The notes beneath the pieces were generated by a model. That model made no database searches and was not told the origin of the DNA. It was given only the letters and a program-made list of their open reading frames with translations. A stretch of 48,587 bases of DNA from Minisyncoccota bacterium (lineage in GTDB: Bacteria > Patescibacteriota > Minisyncoccia > Minisyncoccales > RBG-13-42-11). The stretch's first letter is position 1. The number at the start of each line of letters is the position of its first letter. The position numbers and the translations under genes were made by a program. Below are positions 8,260 to 17,416 of the stretch, one piece after another. The DNA lies in assembly GCA_028712445.1 (NCBI GenBank), contig JAQTPY010000005.1, positions 1-48,587 of the forward strand, given 5' to 3'.

Positions 8260-10647
8260 TTATAGTTTATAGTTAGTAGATTTTTCTTTCTCAGCAACCT
8301 TAAGAGTAGTTTTGATTACCGTATCCGGGTTCAGAGATATAGACTCAATGCCATTTTCAACCAAGAACTCAGCGAATTCAGGATAATCTGAGGGCGCTTG
8401 GCCGCAGATGCCTATATATTTTTTCCTTTCTCTGCAAATTCCAATTACTTTAGCTATCATTTCTTTTACAGCTTCATTTCTCTCATCGCTTAGATATGCT
8501 ATGTGAGCGTTGTCCCTGTCTACTCCCAAAACAAGCTGGGTCAGATCATTGGATCCGATGCTCATCCCGTCAAAGACATCCAAAAACTTTTCAGCCAAAA
8601 TGACATTTGAGGGAATCTCGCACATTACAATCACTTTCAAACCCTCTTTCCCTTTTTCCAGTCCTTCTTCTTTCATTATATTTAAAACTTTTTTCCCTTC
8701 TTCGGGCGTTCTGCAGAACGGGACCATGACTGTAATATTGTTTAAGCCGAAAACTTCTCTGGATCTTTTTATTGCCTGGCACTCCATTCTGAATGCGGGC
8801 TCAAACGATTTGTCATAATATCTGGAAGCTCCCCTAAACCCTATCATCGGGTTGTCCTCAGCAGGCTCAAATTCCTTTCCTCCGATCAAAGCTGCGTATT
8901 CGTTTGTTTTAAAATCAGAAAGTCTGACTATCACCTCTTTGGGAAAGAAAGCTGAAGCAATGAGAGATATGCCCTCAGCCAGTTCTTCAACAAAATACTC
9001 CTTTTTATTCTTATAACCAAAAGTAATCTCCTCAATGGCCGCCATCGCTTTCTTGTCTTTTAATTTAGGATAATGAAAAAGGGCCAAAGGATGAATTTTT
9101 ATTCTTTCGGCAATAATAAATTCCTCTCTGGCTAACCCAACCCCGCTGCTGGGCAGAAAAGATGTTTTGAAAGCAATGTCCGGAGCTCCGATATTGAGCA
9201 TTATCTTGGTTTTGGTTTCGGGAATCTTTTTTAAATCATATTTTTTTACTTCAAAAGGAACTATTCCCGAGTATACTCTTCCGACCGATCCCTGAGTACA
9301 ATCAACCGTAGCTAATTTTCCACCAGTTAAAGTCTTTGTGGCGATCCTGGTGCCGACGATACAGGGAATGCCGAGCTCTCTTGAGACTATGGCTGCGTGA
9401 GCCGTTTTTCCTCCCTCGTCTGTCACGATGGCCGAAGCAATCCTCATTATGGGAACCCAATCAGGGTCAGTCATTCTGGTCACCAAAATTTCCCCCTTCT
9501 TGAATTTATTTATTTGAGCGACATTGGGGATAATGTTTATCTTCCCCGCCCCTATTTTATTTCCAATTGCGATTCCAGTCAGAACAGGGGCCTTGTCGGC
9601 TTTAACTGAATATTCCTCGTAGAAATTGCCGATTTCAGAAGCATGAACCGTTTCCGGCCTTGATTGAACAATGAATAATTTTCCTGACTTGCCGTCTTTT
9701 GCCCATTCGATATCCTGGGCGTTTCCATAATGTTCTTCAATTATTAAAGCCCATTTAGCTAAAGTTAAAACTTCTTCCTCGTTTAAGCTGAACCTCTCTT
9801 GATCAGCCAGAGGCACCTTTTCTTCTTTCAGGCCTCCTTCTTTTTTGTAAACGTATTTTCCAGTCTTTCTTCCCAGGTTCCTTGTGATTACCGCCCGATA
9901 TCCTGATTTCAGGGTGGGTTTAAAAACATAAAATTGATCGGGAGTTATTTTCCCCTGGACTATCATTTCACCCACGCCGAAAATTGAATTTATAAGAATT
10001 ACATTCTGGAAACCGCTTTCAGTGTCCAGGGTAAATATAATGCCTGAAGAAGCCAGGTCAGACCTTACCATTTTCTGAATACAGGCAGAAAGGGCGATTT
10101 CAAGGTGCTTGAAACCCTTGTCTTCCCTGTAAAATATGGCTCTGTCGGTAAAAAGAGATGCGAAACATTTTTTTACCGCTTTCAGGAGTTCATTCTCTCC
10201 TCGAATGTTTAAAAAAGTTTCCATTTGCCCGGCGAAAGAGGCTGTTTTCAAATCTTCTGCAGTCGCTGAAGACCTGACCGCCACATCCGTCTCTTTTTCT
10301 CCGTATTCTGAAGAAAGGATTCTGTAATTTTCAATTATCTCTTTTTCTAAATCTTCAGGAAATTTCCCATTCAAAATCAATCCTCTTACCGCAGCCCCTG
10401 TTTTTTTAAGACTTGCCAGACTTTTGGGATTGAATTCGTCAAATATTTTTTTAGCTTTCTTATCTATTCCGTTGGCTTCCAAGAAATACCAGAACGCATC
10501 AGAAGTGGTTACAAAACCGCCAGGCACATTCACTCCTTTTTCCTGAAGTTTTGAAAACATTTCCCCCAAAGAAGAATTTTTTCCCCCCACCATAGCTCCA
10601 TCCTTTTTTGAAATGTCTTTTAACCAACGGGTGTACTTTTTTGTCAT
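8260..10647 (-). CDS. ppsA: Phosphoenolpyruvate synthase
   Basis: DGAMVGGKNSSLGEMFSKL; TDEGGKTAHAAIVSRELGIPCIVGT; SIGSNDLTQLVLGVDRDN. Confidence 0.96.
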   Translation of the reverse strand: MTKKYTRWLKDISKKDGAMVGGKNSSLGEMFSKLQEKGVNVPGGFVTTSDAFWYFLEANGIDKKAKKIFDEFNPKSLASLKKTGAAVRGLILNGKFPEDLEKEIIENYRILSSEYGEKETDVAVRSSATAEDLKTASFAGQMETFLNIRGENELLKAVKKCFASLFTDRAIFYREDKGFKHLEIALSACIQKMVRSDLASSGIIFTLDTESGFQNVILINSIFGVGEMIVQGKITPDQFYVFKPTLKSGYRAVITRNLGRKTGKYVYKKEGGLKEEKVPLADQERFSLNEEEVLTLAKWALIIEEHYGNAQDIEWAKDGKSGKLFIVQSRPETVHASEIGNFYEEYSVKADKAPVLTGIAIGNKIGAGKINIIPNVAQINKFKKGEILVTRMTDPDWVPIMRIASAIVTDEGGKTAHAAIVSRELGIPCIVGTRIATKTLTGGKLATVDCTQGSVGRVYSGIVPFEVKKYDLKKIPETKTKIMLNIGAPDIAFKTSFLPSSGVGLAREEFIIAERIKIHPLALFHYPKLKDKKAMAAIEEITFGYKNKKEYFVEELAEGISLIASAFFPKEVIVRLSDFKTNEYAALIGGKEFEPAEDNPMIGFRGASRYYDKSFEPAFRMECQAIKRSREVFGLNNITVMVPFCRTPEEGKKVLNIMKEEGLEKGKEGLKVIVMCEIPSNVILAEKFLDVFDGMSIGSNDLTQLVLGVDRDNAHIAYLSDERNEAVKEMIAKVIGICRERKKYIGICGQAPSDYPEFAEFLVENGIESISLNPDTVIKTTLKVAEKEKSTNYKL

Positions 10648-10651
10648 AAGT

Positions 10652-11677
10652 TTATTTAAAATTTCTTGATTTTCTAACTATGTGCAGTTCTTCATCTGTT
10701 TTGACAGATATTATTTTTGTTTCTTTTAAAATATTCAAGTCTCCCGTTATCATCTTCCTTATCTTTTCTGATCCTTCCCCAATGGCTCCGGTAAACACTA
10801 GCAGATCGCACCCTCCCAGAATGGCAAAATATGAACCTATGTATTTTTGAATTCTGTAAACAAATATCTCTAAAGCAAGTTCCGCCTTTTTATCTCCTTT
10901 TTTAATAGCAGATAAAACTTCCTTCATTTCAGATATGCCGCAGATTCCTTTGATTCCCGAATCCTTATTCAATATTTCATCGAGTCTTTTTGAAGAAAAT
11001 AATGAAGAAAGCTTAATTAAAATGCCCGGATCCACGTCTCCGCACCTCGTCATCATCAGAAGCCCTTCTGAAGGAGTAAACCCCATCGAAGTATCAATGG
11101 CTTTTCCTCCCTTGATTGCGGCAATTGAAGATCCTCCTCCCAAATGACAGCTGATAATTTTTAATTTTTCAAAATCATTTCCTATAATCTCAGCTCCCTC
11201 CCGAGAAGCGTATTCGTGTGAAATCCCGTGAAATCCGAAGCGCCTGAAATTGTATTTTTTCTTTAAATTCTCCGGCAGACCATAAATAAAGGCCTTGGGA
11301 GGAATATTTTCAAAAAAACCTGTATCAAAAACCGCAACCTGCAAAGCTCTGGGGAAAATTTTCCTGGAAAGCTTGATCCCCAATATATTAAACGGATTGT
11401 GAAGCGGGGCTAGTTCATTATATTTTTCAAGTTTTCTTAAATTGCTTTCTGTGATTTTCAAAGGTTTCCTGAATTCTTCACCTCCATGCACTACTCTATG
11501 GCAAACCTTTTTTATCTCTTTTTTATATCCCTCCAACTCTTTTAACTCCTTTAAAAAAATCTTCTGATAATCCTTTGAATTTTTTACGGCTATCTTCTTT
11601 TCTTTTACCGACTTTAAATCAGCGTCAAAAAGCCTATATTTTATTGACTGGGAACCGCAATTCAAAGAAAAGATCAT
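10652..11677 (-). CDS. ackA: Acetate kinase
   Basis: LNCGSQSIKYRLFD; VVHGGEEF; VAVFDTGFF; RFGFHGISHEYA; SCHLGGGSSIAAIKGGKAIDTSMGFTPSEGLLMMTRCGDVDPG. Confidence 0.96.
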   Translation of the reverse strand: MIFSLNCGSQSIKYRLFDADLKSVKEKKIAVKNSKDYQKIFLKELKELEGYKKEIKKVCHRVVHGGEEFRKPLKITESNLRKLEKYNELAPLHNPFNILGIKLSRKIFPRALQVAVFDTGFFENIPPKAFIYGLPENLKKKYNFRRFGFHGISHEYASREGAEIIGNDFEKLKIISCHLGGGSSIAAIKGGKAIDTSMGFTPSEGLLMMTRCGDVDPGILIKLSSLFSSKRLDEILNKDSGIKGICGISEMKEVLSAIKKGDKKAELALEIFVYRIQKYIGSYFAILGGCDLLVFTGAIGEGSEKIRKMITGDLNILKETKIISVKTDEELHIVRKSRNFK

Positions 11678-12255
11678 AGGAATTTCCTAAGAATTAACTC
11701 TCCTGATCCATGGCCGAAAATACCAGCAGCATTGCCCTCGTCTGTATCTATATGAAGGCAGGTAATGGAATTATTTTTAATTCTTACTCTGACGTTGCTA
11801 AAAACCAGGGATCTTTTCCCCATTACCCTCGCTGAAACATATTTTCTATTTTCTATCTTTAATTCTTTTGCATCTTCGGGATTGGTATGAAGATGTCTCC
11901 AGGAGACAATGGCGCCATCCCCGATTTTAATCTTTGTTTTAGGGCCAATAATGCATATGGCTGGAGTTCTTTTAACATCTCCTGACCTCCTGACGGGAAC
12001 ATTGACTCCCAAACCAAAGGCATCGGTAAAAGACATTTCCACCTGAGTGGCTCCTCTTAGGGGCCCGACTATTCTCACCTGAGAAATCTTTTTATCTCCT
12101 TTTTGAATATCAACAGTTTCATTTGCGGCAAATTCTCCAGGCTGGCTCAGATCCTTTTTTTTGGTAAGCTTATAATCTTTGCCAAAAAGCATTTCCAAAT
12201 CCTCTTTGGCTAAATGGACATGCCTTGCTGAAATTTCAATCGGAATCTTTTTCAT
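11674..12255 (-). CDS. pduL: Phosphate propanoyltransferase (PduL-type phosphotransacylase)
   Basis: IPIEISARHVHLAKEDLEMLFG; VRIVGPLRGATQVEMSFTDAFGLGVNVPVRRSGD; RHLHTNPEDA. Start at 12255, 10 nt after TATAAT. Confidence 0.93.
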   Translation of the reverse strand: MKKIPIEISARHVHLAKEDLEMLFGKDYKLTKKKDLSQPGEFAANETVDIQKGDKKISQVRIVGPLRGATQVEMSFTDAFGLGVNVPVRRSGDVKRTPAICIIGPKTKIKIGDGAIVSWRHLHTNPEDAKELKIENRKYVSARVMGKRSLVFSNVRVRIKNNSITCLHIDTDEGNAAGIFGHGSGELILRKFL

Positions 12256-12265
12256 AGATTGATTT

Positions 12266-12294
12266 ATTATATTAAAGTTATGATGATAATTCAA
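12266..12294 (-). promoter_or_regulatory. pduL-ackA-ppsA promoter TTGAAT-N17-TATAAT
   Basis: Plus attata 12266-12271 and attcaa 12289-12294. Confidence 0.75.
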
Positions 12295-12350
12295 GGAATA
12301 AGAACCTGCTTCAGCAGAACCTTGTTTCTCGCTTTGCTCAAAATAAAAAA

Positions 12351-12381
12351 GCATCTTCTCTTTTTAAAAAAAAGAAGATGC
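12351..12381 (-). terminator. Rho-independent terminator GCATCTTC...GAAGATGC followed by T6
   Basis: 8-bp stem with a T tract on the minus strand. Confidence 0.8.
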
Positions 12382-12416
12382 CTGGCTCAATGTAAAAGGA
12401 CAACTTTGTACCAAAA

Positions 12417-13016
12417 CTATGCGGACTTAGGGCTCCGCCACTTGAACGACGATGTGTGGTATGAGATTATGGGGCTCTTCTTGTACCGAGGATCAAAAAA
12501 TTCAATTATATCTTCGTGATTGAGTCTTTTAGCAAGATAAAAAGCTAATTTGTTCTGAGCGGAAACGTCCGCTCCATTGCTGACTAAAAATTTGACCATT
12601 TCGAGCCTGCCGGTGATTACCGCCTGAATTAACGCATTATTTTCTTGGGCGCCAACGTCGGCCCCGCTTTTTAATAAAAGATCTACTATTTCCATGCGGC
12701 CCAGCTTTGCGGCAGCAACAAGCGCAGAATCATTTTCAAATCTGAGATCGATGTCGCAATCAATAAGATTCTCTATTACGCGGGGGCAATTATTTTCTAT
12801 TGCCCTCATTACCACTTTCTTAACAGGAATATCAACATTGACTCCATGGCCGAGGGAGAACTTGATTCTCCCGCTTCCTCCTTTTCTCAGCATTTTCTTC
12901 TCTTTCAGTTCATCGAGAGACGCCCCGTCTAACCCCAGCACGCCATCCGTAAAGAAACCTAGAGTTTGATTTTCATCCGTTAGTTTTTCCACGACAGCCG
13001 TTCTTAAACCAGACAT
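12417..13016 (-). CDS. Ankyrin-repeat protein 1
   Basis: NDSALVAAAKLGRMEIVDLLLKSGADVGAQENNALIQAVITGRLEMVKFLVSNGADV; strong SD AAAGGAGGT. Confidence 0.85.
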   Translation of the reverse strand: MSGLRTAVVEKLTDENQTLGFFTDGVLGLDGASLDELKEKKMLRKGGSGRIKFSLGHGVNVDIPVKKVVMRAIENNCPRVIENLIDCDIDLRFENDSALVAAAKLGRMEIVDLLLKSGADVGAQENNALIQAVITGRLEMVKFLVSNGADVSAQNKLAFYLAKRLNHEDIIEFFDPRYKKSPIISYHTSSFKWRSPKSA

Positions 13017-13101
13017 TCAACAAACCTCCTTTTAAATTTTTTGAACTAATCTTCATTTTTAAGAATCCAGCAATTTTGTCAAACGAAGTTATGAAAAAAA
13101 A

Positions 13102-13129
13102 CGCCTGGCTGTCTTTTGCAGCAAGGCGC
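13102..13129 (-). terminator. Rho-independent terminator after the Nudix gene
   Basis: Stem CGCCT(g)GCTG/CAGC(a)AGGCG followed by a T run on the minus strand. Confidence 0.8.
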
Positions 13130-13147
13130 AATAAATTAGAAATACGA

Positions 13148-13732
13148 TTAATCTGTTGTAATATCTGATATTTGGAGAGCTTCCTCGACGAGAAATCTCA
13201 TGCGGGGAGAAACAAATTCTATCCCTGCAAGTCTGTCCCGCGGGACAAATTTTATCTCTCCTTTAGCCGTTCTCTCTTGAAATTCCCGCGTCTCTCCCAG
13301 GCAGGCAATATTTATAGGGGTTGAGAATGCGAGATCAATGGAAGCACATTCCCCCTTCTCCTTGTCTTCGTAAAGACGCCAGAACCAAGCAGGAGCCATC
13401 AGAAGAGGATCGGGGAGGCAAAGAAGTTTAAGCCCCACCTCTTCTTTTATTTCCTGGGTTAACCTCGTAAGAATAGATCCTTGGTATCTCTCCCTTGTCA
13501 GGATCGGCGCTCCGACGCCAGAGAAATCAGTTATTTCTGCTCCCCCGCCGGCGGCTTCCCATTTTCCTGACAAGTCCTCACCGTAAAGTGAATCTTTTTC
13601 CAGCCTTCTCCGTAGAAGAGGAGCTCCATCTTTGATTATTACGGCGAACACACCGATGCCGGTACCAACTGCCCTTCCTCGGGACAAGTTCTTGTCGCAC
13701 TCAGCCAGAATCCTTTCTCTTTGAGTTTTCAC
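13148..13732 (-). CDS. Nudix hydrolase-like protein (GTG start)
   Basis: GKWEAAGGGAEI...TRLTQEIKEEVGLKLL resembles the Nudix box GX5EX7REUXEEXGU with substitutions; SD AAAGGAGAAGG. Confidence 0.7.
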   Translation of the reverse strand: MKTQRERILAECDKNLSRGRAVGTGIGVFAVIIKDGAPLLRRRLEKDSLYGEDLSGKWEAAGGGAEITDFSGVGAPILTRERYQGSILTRLTQEIKEEVGLKLLCLPDPLLMAPAWFWRLYEDKEKGECASIDLAFSTPINIACLGETREFQERTAKGEIKFVPRDRLAGIEFVSPRMRFLVEEALQISDITTD

Positions 13733-13744
13733 TTACCTTCTCCT

Positions 13745-14398
13745 TTATTTTATATCCAAAATCTTAACCATATCAGGATTATTATGTTCTTTGGCCGATC
13801 TCAATAGAGCATCGTCGTTCGCATGAATATTGACTCCGCTTTTGATGATGCTCCTTACTACCTCCTGTCTATCCACTCCGATTGCTTCCAGAAGAGCCTG
13901 CTCCTTTATCGGTTCAGGCACTCCTTTTTCTAGGAGAATCTGGACAACTTCATTGTGCCCATACTTGACTGCAATCAGAAATCCCTCATCGTTCCTTACG
14001 TGGACATTGGCTCCATGTCTGATCAAAACCTTGAGGGTTTTAGCGCAGTTGTAGGTAGCTGTAGCAAGGAATGGCCTTTCCCCTCCGGTATGCACGTCAG
14101 CGCCATAAATTAGCAGAATCTCTGCCACGTCTGGCCGGTCATACTCTGAAGCGAATATTAAAGGCATGTCTCTCTGAACGTGAAGGTTGGCGCCTTTTTC
14201 AATAAGCTCCTTGGTAAAGTTTACCTCCAAGCTCAGTGCCCAGGATTCGAAGTCCTCTTTTTTGAGACCAACGTCCTCGTGGAGGAATTTAACTAACTGC
14301 TCCACTCCGACTTCGTTGCCGAAGTTTACTGCAAAGAATTCCAGATAAGGAGAATGTATTCTTCTTTCCATTAGCCAATCCAGCGATACTCCGTCCAT
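13745..14398 (-). CDS. Ankyrin-repeat protein 2
   Basis: DMPLIFASEYDRPDVAEILLIYGADVHTG...GHNEVVQILLEKG; SD AGGAG. Confidence 0.85.
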   Translation of the reverse strand: MDGVSLDWLMERRIHSPYLEFFAVNFGNEVGVEQLVKFLHEDVGLKKEDFESWALSLEVNFTKELIEKGANLHVQRDMPLIFASEYDRPDVAEILLIYGADVHTGGERPFLATATYNCAKTLKVLIRHGANVHVRNDEGFLIAVKYGHNEVVQILLEKGVPEPIKEQALLEAIGVDRQEVVRSIIKSGVNIHANDDALLRSAKEHNNPDMVKILDIK

Positions 14399-14479
14399 AT
14401 TAGAATCACTCCTATTCCAAATTAAATTGTTATTGAACCATTTACTTTATGCAATAAAAATATAATTTTGTCAAAAAAA

Positions 14480-14497
14480 GGCCGAGGAAACCCCGGC
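14480..14497 (-). terminator. Rho-independent terminator GCCGGGGTTTCCTCGGC followed by a T run
   Basis: Plus aaaaaaaggccgaggaaaccccggc. Lies after the deaminase-like gene. Confidence 0.7.
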
Positions 14498-14526
14498 AGT
14501 AGAATTATTTTAATCTGATGCTCTCC

Positions 14527-14979
14527 TTAAAGTTTATACCCTTCCGGATCCAGCATTGTGTCATTAAAAAGCTTTTTTGCTTTTTCAATCGTTTCTTTAT
14601 TTTCAGTTTGTCTGATGTTCACCCCTGCTTCTTTCAACATTTTTTGAGTCTCTTTGGTCAAAGTAGAATTAGGCACTGCAAAAACGACATTTCTAATTCC
14701 GCTTATTATGATAAGAGAACAGCAATCCGTCTTTCCTGAATTCCGCTTATTACAGGGCTCAATGATGGCATATAGAACATCCGATGGTTCAATATCAATC
14801 CACTCTTCCTTCGCCTGCTGAAATATCAATTCTTCAGCATGAAACATGCTGTCATCTGAACTGGCGGCGCAAAAAAGAACTTCGCCGTTTCTGACCAAAC
14901 AGGCAGCCACTGATCCCTCTTTATCTTTTGAGGTCTGAGACAGTTCAAAAAGGTATTCAAATATTTCTTTCTCACTCAT
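14527..14979 (-). CDS. Cytidine/deoxycytidylate deaminase-like zinc protein
   Basis: SMFHAEELIF (HAE) and IIEPCNKRNSGKTDCC (PC...C). Confidence 0.65.
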   Translation of the reverse strand: MSEKEIFEYLFELSQTSKDKEGSVAACLVRNGEVLFCAASSDDSMFHAEELIFQQAKEEWIDIEPSDVLYAIIEPCNKRNSGKTDCCSLIIISGIRNVVFAVPNSTLTKETQKMLKEAGVNIRQTENKETIEKAKKLFNDTMLDPEGYKL

Positions 14980-14985
14980 GGATTT

Positions 14986-14991
14986 ATTCTA
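14986..14991 (-). promoter_or_regulatory. -10 box TAGAAT exactly 6 nt upstream of ATG (14979)
   Basis: Minus: TAGAAT-AAATCC-ATG. Confidence 0.55.
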
Positions 14992-15015
14992 TCACAAAAA
15001 TCCACTTTTCGTAGA

Positions 15016-15054
15016 AGAAGGGATGTGCTAGGTCCGACCCCGCACATCCCTTCT
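15016..15054. repeat. REP-like palindromic hairpin, copy 1
   Basis: AGAAGGGATGTGC-TAGGTCCGACCCC-GCACATCCCTTCT: 13-bp perfect stem, 13-nt loop. Second copy at 42442-42472. Confidence 0.85.
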
Positions 15055-16464
15055 TTAAAAACTAAAATAAATGAAATTTGGAATTTGGTCTCCGGAAAGC
15101 TCCATGCTGACAATGAATGCCAGAATAAAGAAAAAAATAAGAAAAATCACAGTTCTTCCTTTAAGCAGTGAAACCAAGCTGCTAAATATTTGCTTTTCCA
15201 ATAAAACCAAAAGGAGTCCCGCTGAAAAACATGCAAGGATTGTAAAGCTGAAAATGTCTACCCTTCCTTCCTCAAATGAAAAAATGTATCGAAAGAAATC
15301 AAAAGCGTCTTTAGTTGTTTCGGAAAAAAAGAATACCCAAGATACTGAAACAAAAATGAAAGTAGCTGTCCACAATAAGAATTTTTGAAAGACTTTCTTG
15401 GCTTCAAACAACTTCTTTGCTAAAGCATTACTGACAACCAAACCAAACCCCTGGATTGCGCCCCAAATAACAAAGTGGAGGGCTGCGCCATGCCAAAGAC
15501 CAACCACGAGCATAGTGGCCATTAAGTTTGCATACTTCCTGGTTGTCCCCTTCCGATTTCCGCCTAAAGGGACATAAATATAATCGCGCACCCAGGAAGA
15601 AAGACTCATGTGCCACTTTCTCCAAAAGCTTCGGATATCAAGGGCCAAGTATGGCGAATCAAAGTTTAATGGCGACTTAAAACCCATCAATCCCGCAAAC
15701 CCTATCGCCATATCGCTGTACCCGCTGAAATCAAAGTAAATGACCAGCGAATAAGAGAAAACGGCCAATATAACTACCTCAAAAGAGTAATTCTGGGGAA
15801 TAGCGACAACTGGCGCCACTAAAGCGGTTGAAAGATAATTGGAAAAAACTATTTTTTTGAATAATCCCAGAATAATCAAGACCAAATTCTGATTTAAATT
15901 TTCTATCTTTCCTGCCCCTCCGTCTTTTAGCTGGGGAAGGAAATTGCCCGCCCTGTCTATGGGGCCAGATAAAATTTGGGGGAAGAATGAGATGTAAATG
16001 AAAAAATCGAGAACGGAAGAAACAGGAGTTATTTTCTTTAAATAAATATCTATATTGCATGAAACCGCCCTGAGGATATAAAAGGACAACCCTACAGGAA
16101 GGATAATTTCTAACAGGGGGAGACTTGTCGCCACGCCAAAACGAGAAAGTAAATCTTCTGCAGATACTCGAAAAAAATCGTAGTATTTGTAGAGGCCCAA
16201 GACAGAAATGTTAGTTGCGATAGAAAAGATAAATATCCATTTCCTTCTTCCCCAAAAATCAATATCTATTAACTTAATGATAAAGAAATTAAAAAGAGAA
16301 ACCGAAAAAAGAATTATAAGGAAACGGAAATCCCATAGAGAATAGAAAAAATAACTTGAGAGAAGAAGGAAAAGGCGCCAGGCCAGAGGCCAGCGCTTAA
16401 GGTTCCAGTTTAAAATAAGAATTACGGTAAAAAAAGTAAAGAATTCTAATGTGGGAAAAAGCAT
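15055..16464 (-). CDS. MBOAT-family O-acyltransferase (AlgI/DltB-like)
   Basis: FFPQILSGPIDRAGNFLPQL; YFDFSGYSDMAIGFAGLMGFKSPLNFDSPYLALDIRSFWRKWHMSLSSWVRDYIYVPLGGNRKG; GLWHGAALHFVIWG. Confidence 0.95.
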   Translation of the reverse strand: MLFPTLEFFTFFTVILILNWNLKRWPLAWRLFLLLSSYFFYSLWDFRFLIILFSVSLFNFFIIKLIDIDFWGRRKWIFIFSIATNISVLGLYKYYDFFRVSAEDLLSRFGVATSLPLLEIILPVGLSFYILRAVSCNIDIYLKKITPVSSVLDFFIYISFFPQILSGPIDRAGNFLPQLKDGGAGKIENLNQNLVLIILGLFKKIVFSNYLSTALVAPVVAIPQNYSFEVVILAVFSYSLVIYFDFSGYSDMAIGFAGLMGFKSPLNFDSPYLALDIRSFWRKWHMSLSSWVRDYIYVPLGGNRKGTTRKYANLMATMLVVGLWHGAALHFVIWGAIQGFGLVVSNALAKKLFEAKKVFQKFLLWTATFIFVSVSWVFFFSETTKDAFDFFRYIFSFEEGRVDIFSFTILACFSAGLLLVLLEKQIFSSLVSLLKGRTVIFLIFFFILAFIVSMELSGDQIPNFIYFSF

Positions 16465-16478
16465 CTTTCAGAAGCCCT

Positions 16479-17411
16479 TTAAGGGCTCGGTATTATTTTA
16501 TTTAATAATTGCATAATTTCTGCTGTCACTGCTTTAGCTCCTGGAAACAAATAATGCATTCCGTCCTCATTGCGCGCCTTCCTGTAACCCTCTTGGGTAA
16601 GCAGGAATGAAGAATACTTCCCTTCGCTGTCCATAAAAATATCCCAAGTATCAACAAAATAGGCATTCTCATATTCTCCTATCAAATTCTCTATAATCGG
16701 GTTTACGTTCTTGGGGCCATTGGAAAGTCTTTCGTTTTTCATTAACGGCGCTCCCGCCCAAACAACTCCAACGCCTCTTTCGGCAAAAAAATCTAATAAC
16801 TTCCTGATTCCTGGGCCATACATATTGCCCCATTCTTCAGTTGAATAATGGCCTCCATTAATCAGGCAAATTTGGACAATGACCCAATCTGCTTCGTTCT
16901 GTGAAAAATATTCTTCTAAAGATGTTATCCAATTTTCTTGATGTTCTTGCTGCGCCAATCCCTGGCCATTGGCAATAATGTGATCAATAATTGCGTCTTT
17001 ATAGCTTTTTGAAATCTCCTGCTCTAAAATTGCTCCAATGCCGTCATCTGGTCCCATAAATGAATCCCCCATCAATAAGACTCCTGGTCCTCCGGACGAT
17101 TCCTTGTCTGCCTCAACTCCAACCTCGCGATCTTCCTTATTTTGATTAATGTAAAAAAGCTCTCTTTTATATTCATCTACTTCACCGGAATTTATTCCCG
17201 TCATGTATTTAAACTTTTCTGCCTCCTGCGCATAAGAGTACACAAATGATTTGAATATATTACTCTTTGAAGAAAGATTATTATCCTGCCAAACAAGCGC
17301 CCTTTCTGATTCCCAAAATGGCATAATTAGAACAACTGCCAGAAAAATAAAGATTGATGTCTTTATTTCAGAGAAGGCATTATTATCTTTTTCTATTTTC
17401 TCCTTGTTCAT
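16479..17411 (-). CDS. Membrane-anchored SGNH/GDSL hydrolase-like protein
   Basis: N-terminal TM; GVLLMGDSFMGPDDGIG; DGMHYLFPGAKAV. Adjacent to the MBOAT gene. Confidence 0.65.
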   Translation of the reverse strand: MNKEKIEKDNNAFSEIKTSIFIFLAVVLIMPFWESERALVWQDNNLSSKSNIFKSFVYSYAQEAEKFKYMTGINSGEVDEYKRELFYINQNKEDREVGVEADKESSGGPGVLLMGDSFMGPDDGIGAILEQEISKSYKDAIIDHIIANGQGLAQQEHQENWITSLEEYFSQNEADWVIVQICLINGGHYSTEEWGNMYGPGIRKLLDFFAERGVGVVWAGAPLMKNERLSNGPKNVNPIIENLIGEYENAYFVDTWDIFMDSEGKYSSFLLTQEGYRKARNEDGMHYLFPGAKAVTAEIMQLLNKIIPSP

Positions 17412-17416
17412 TAAAA

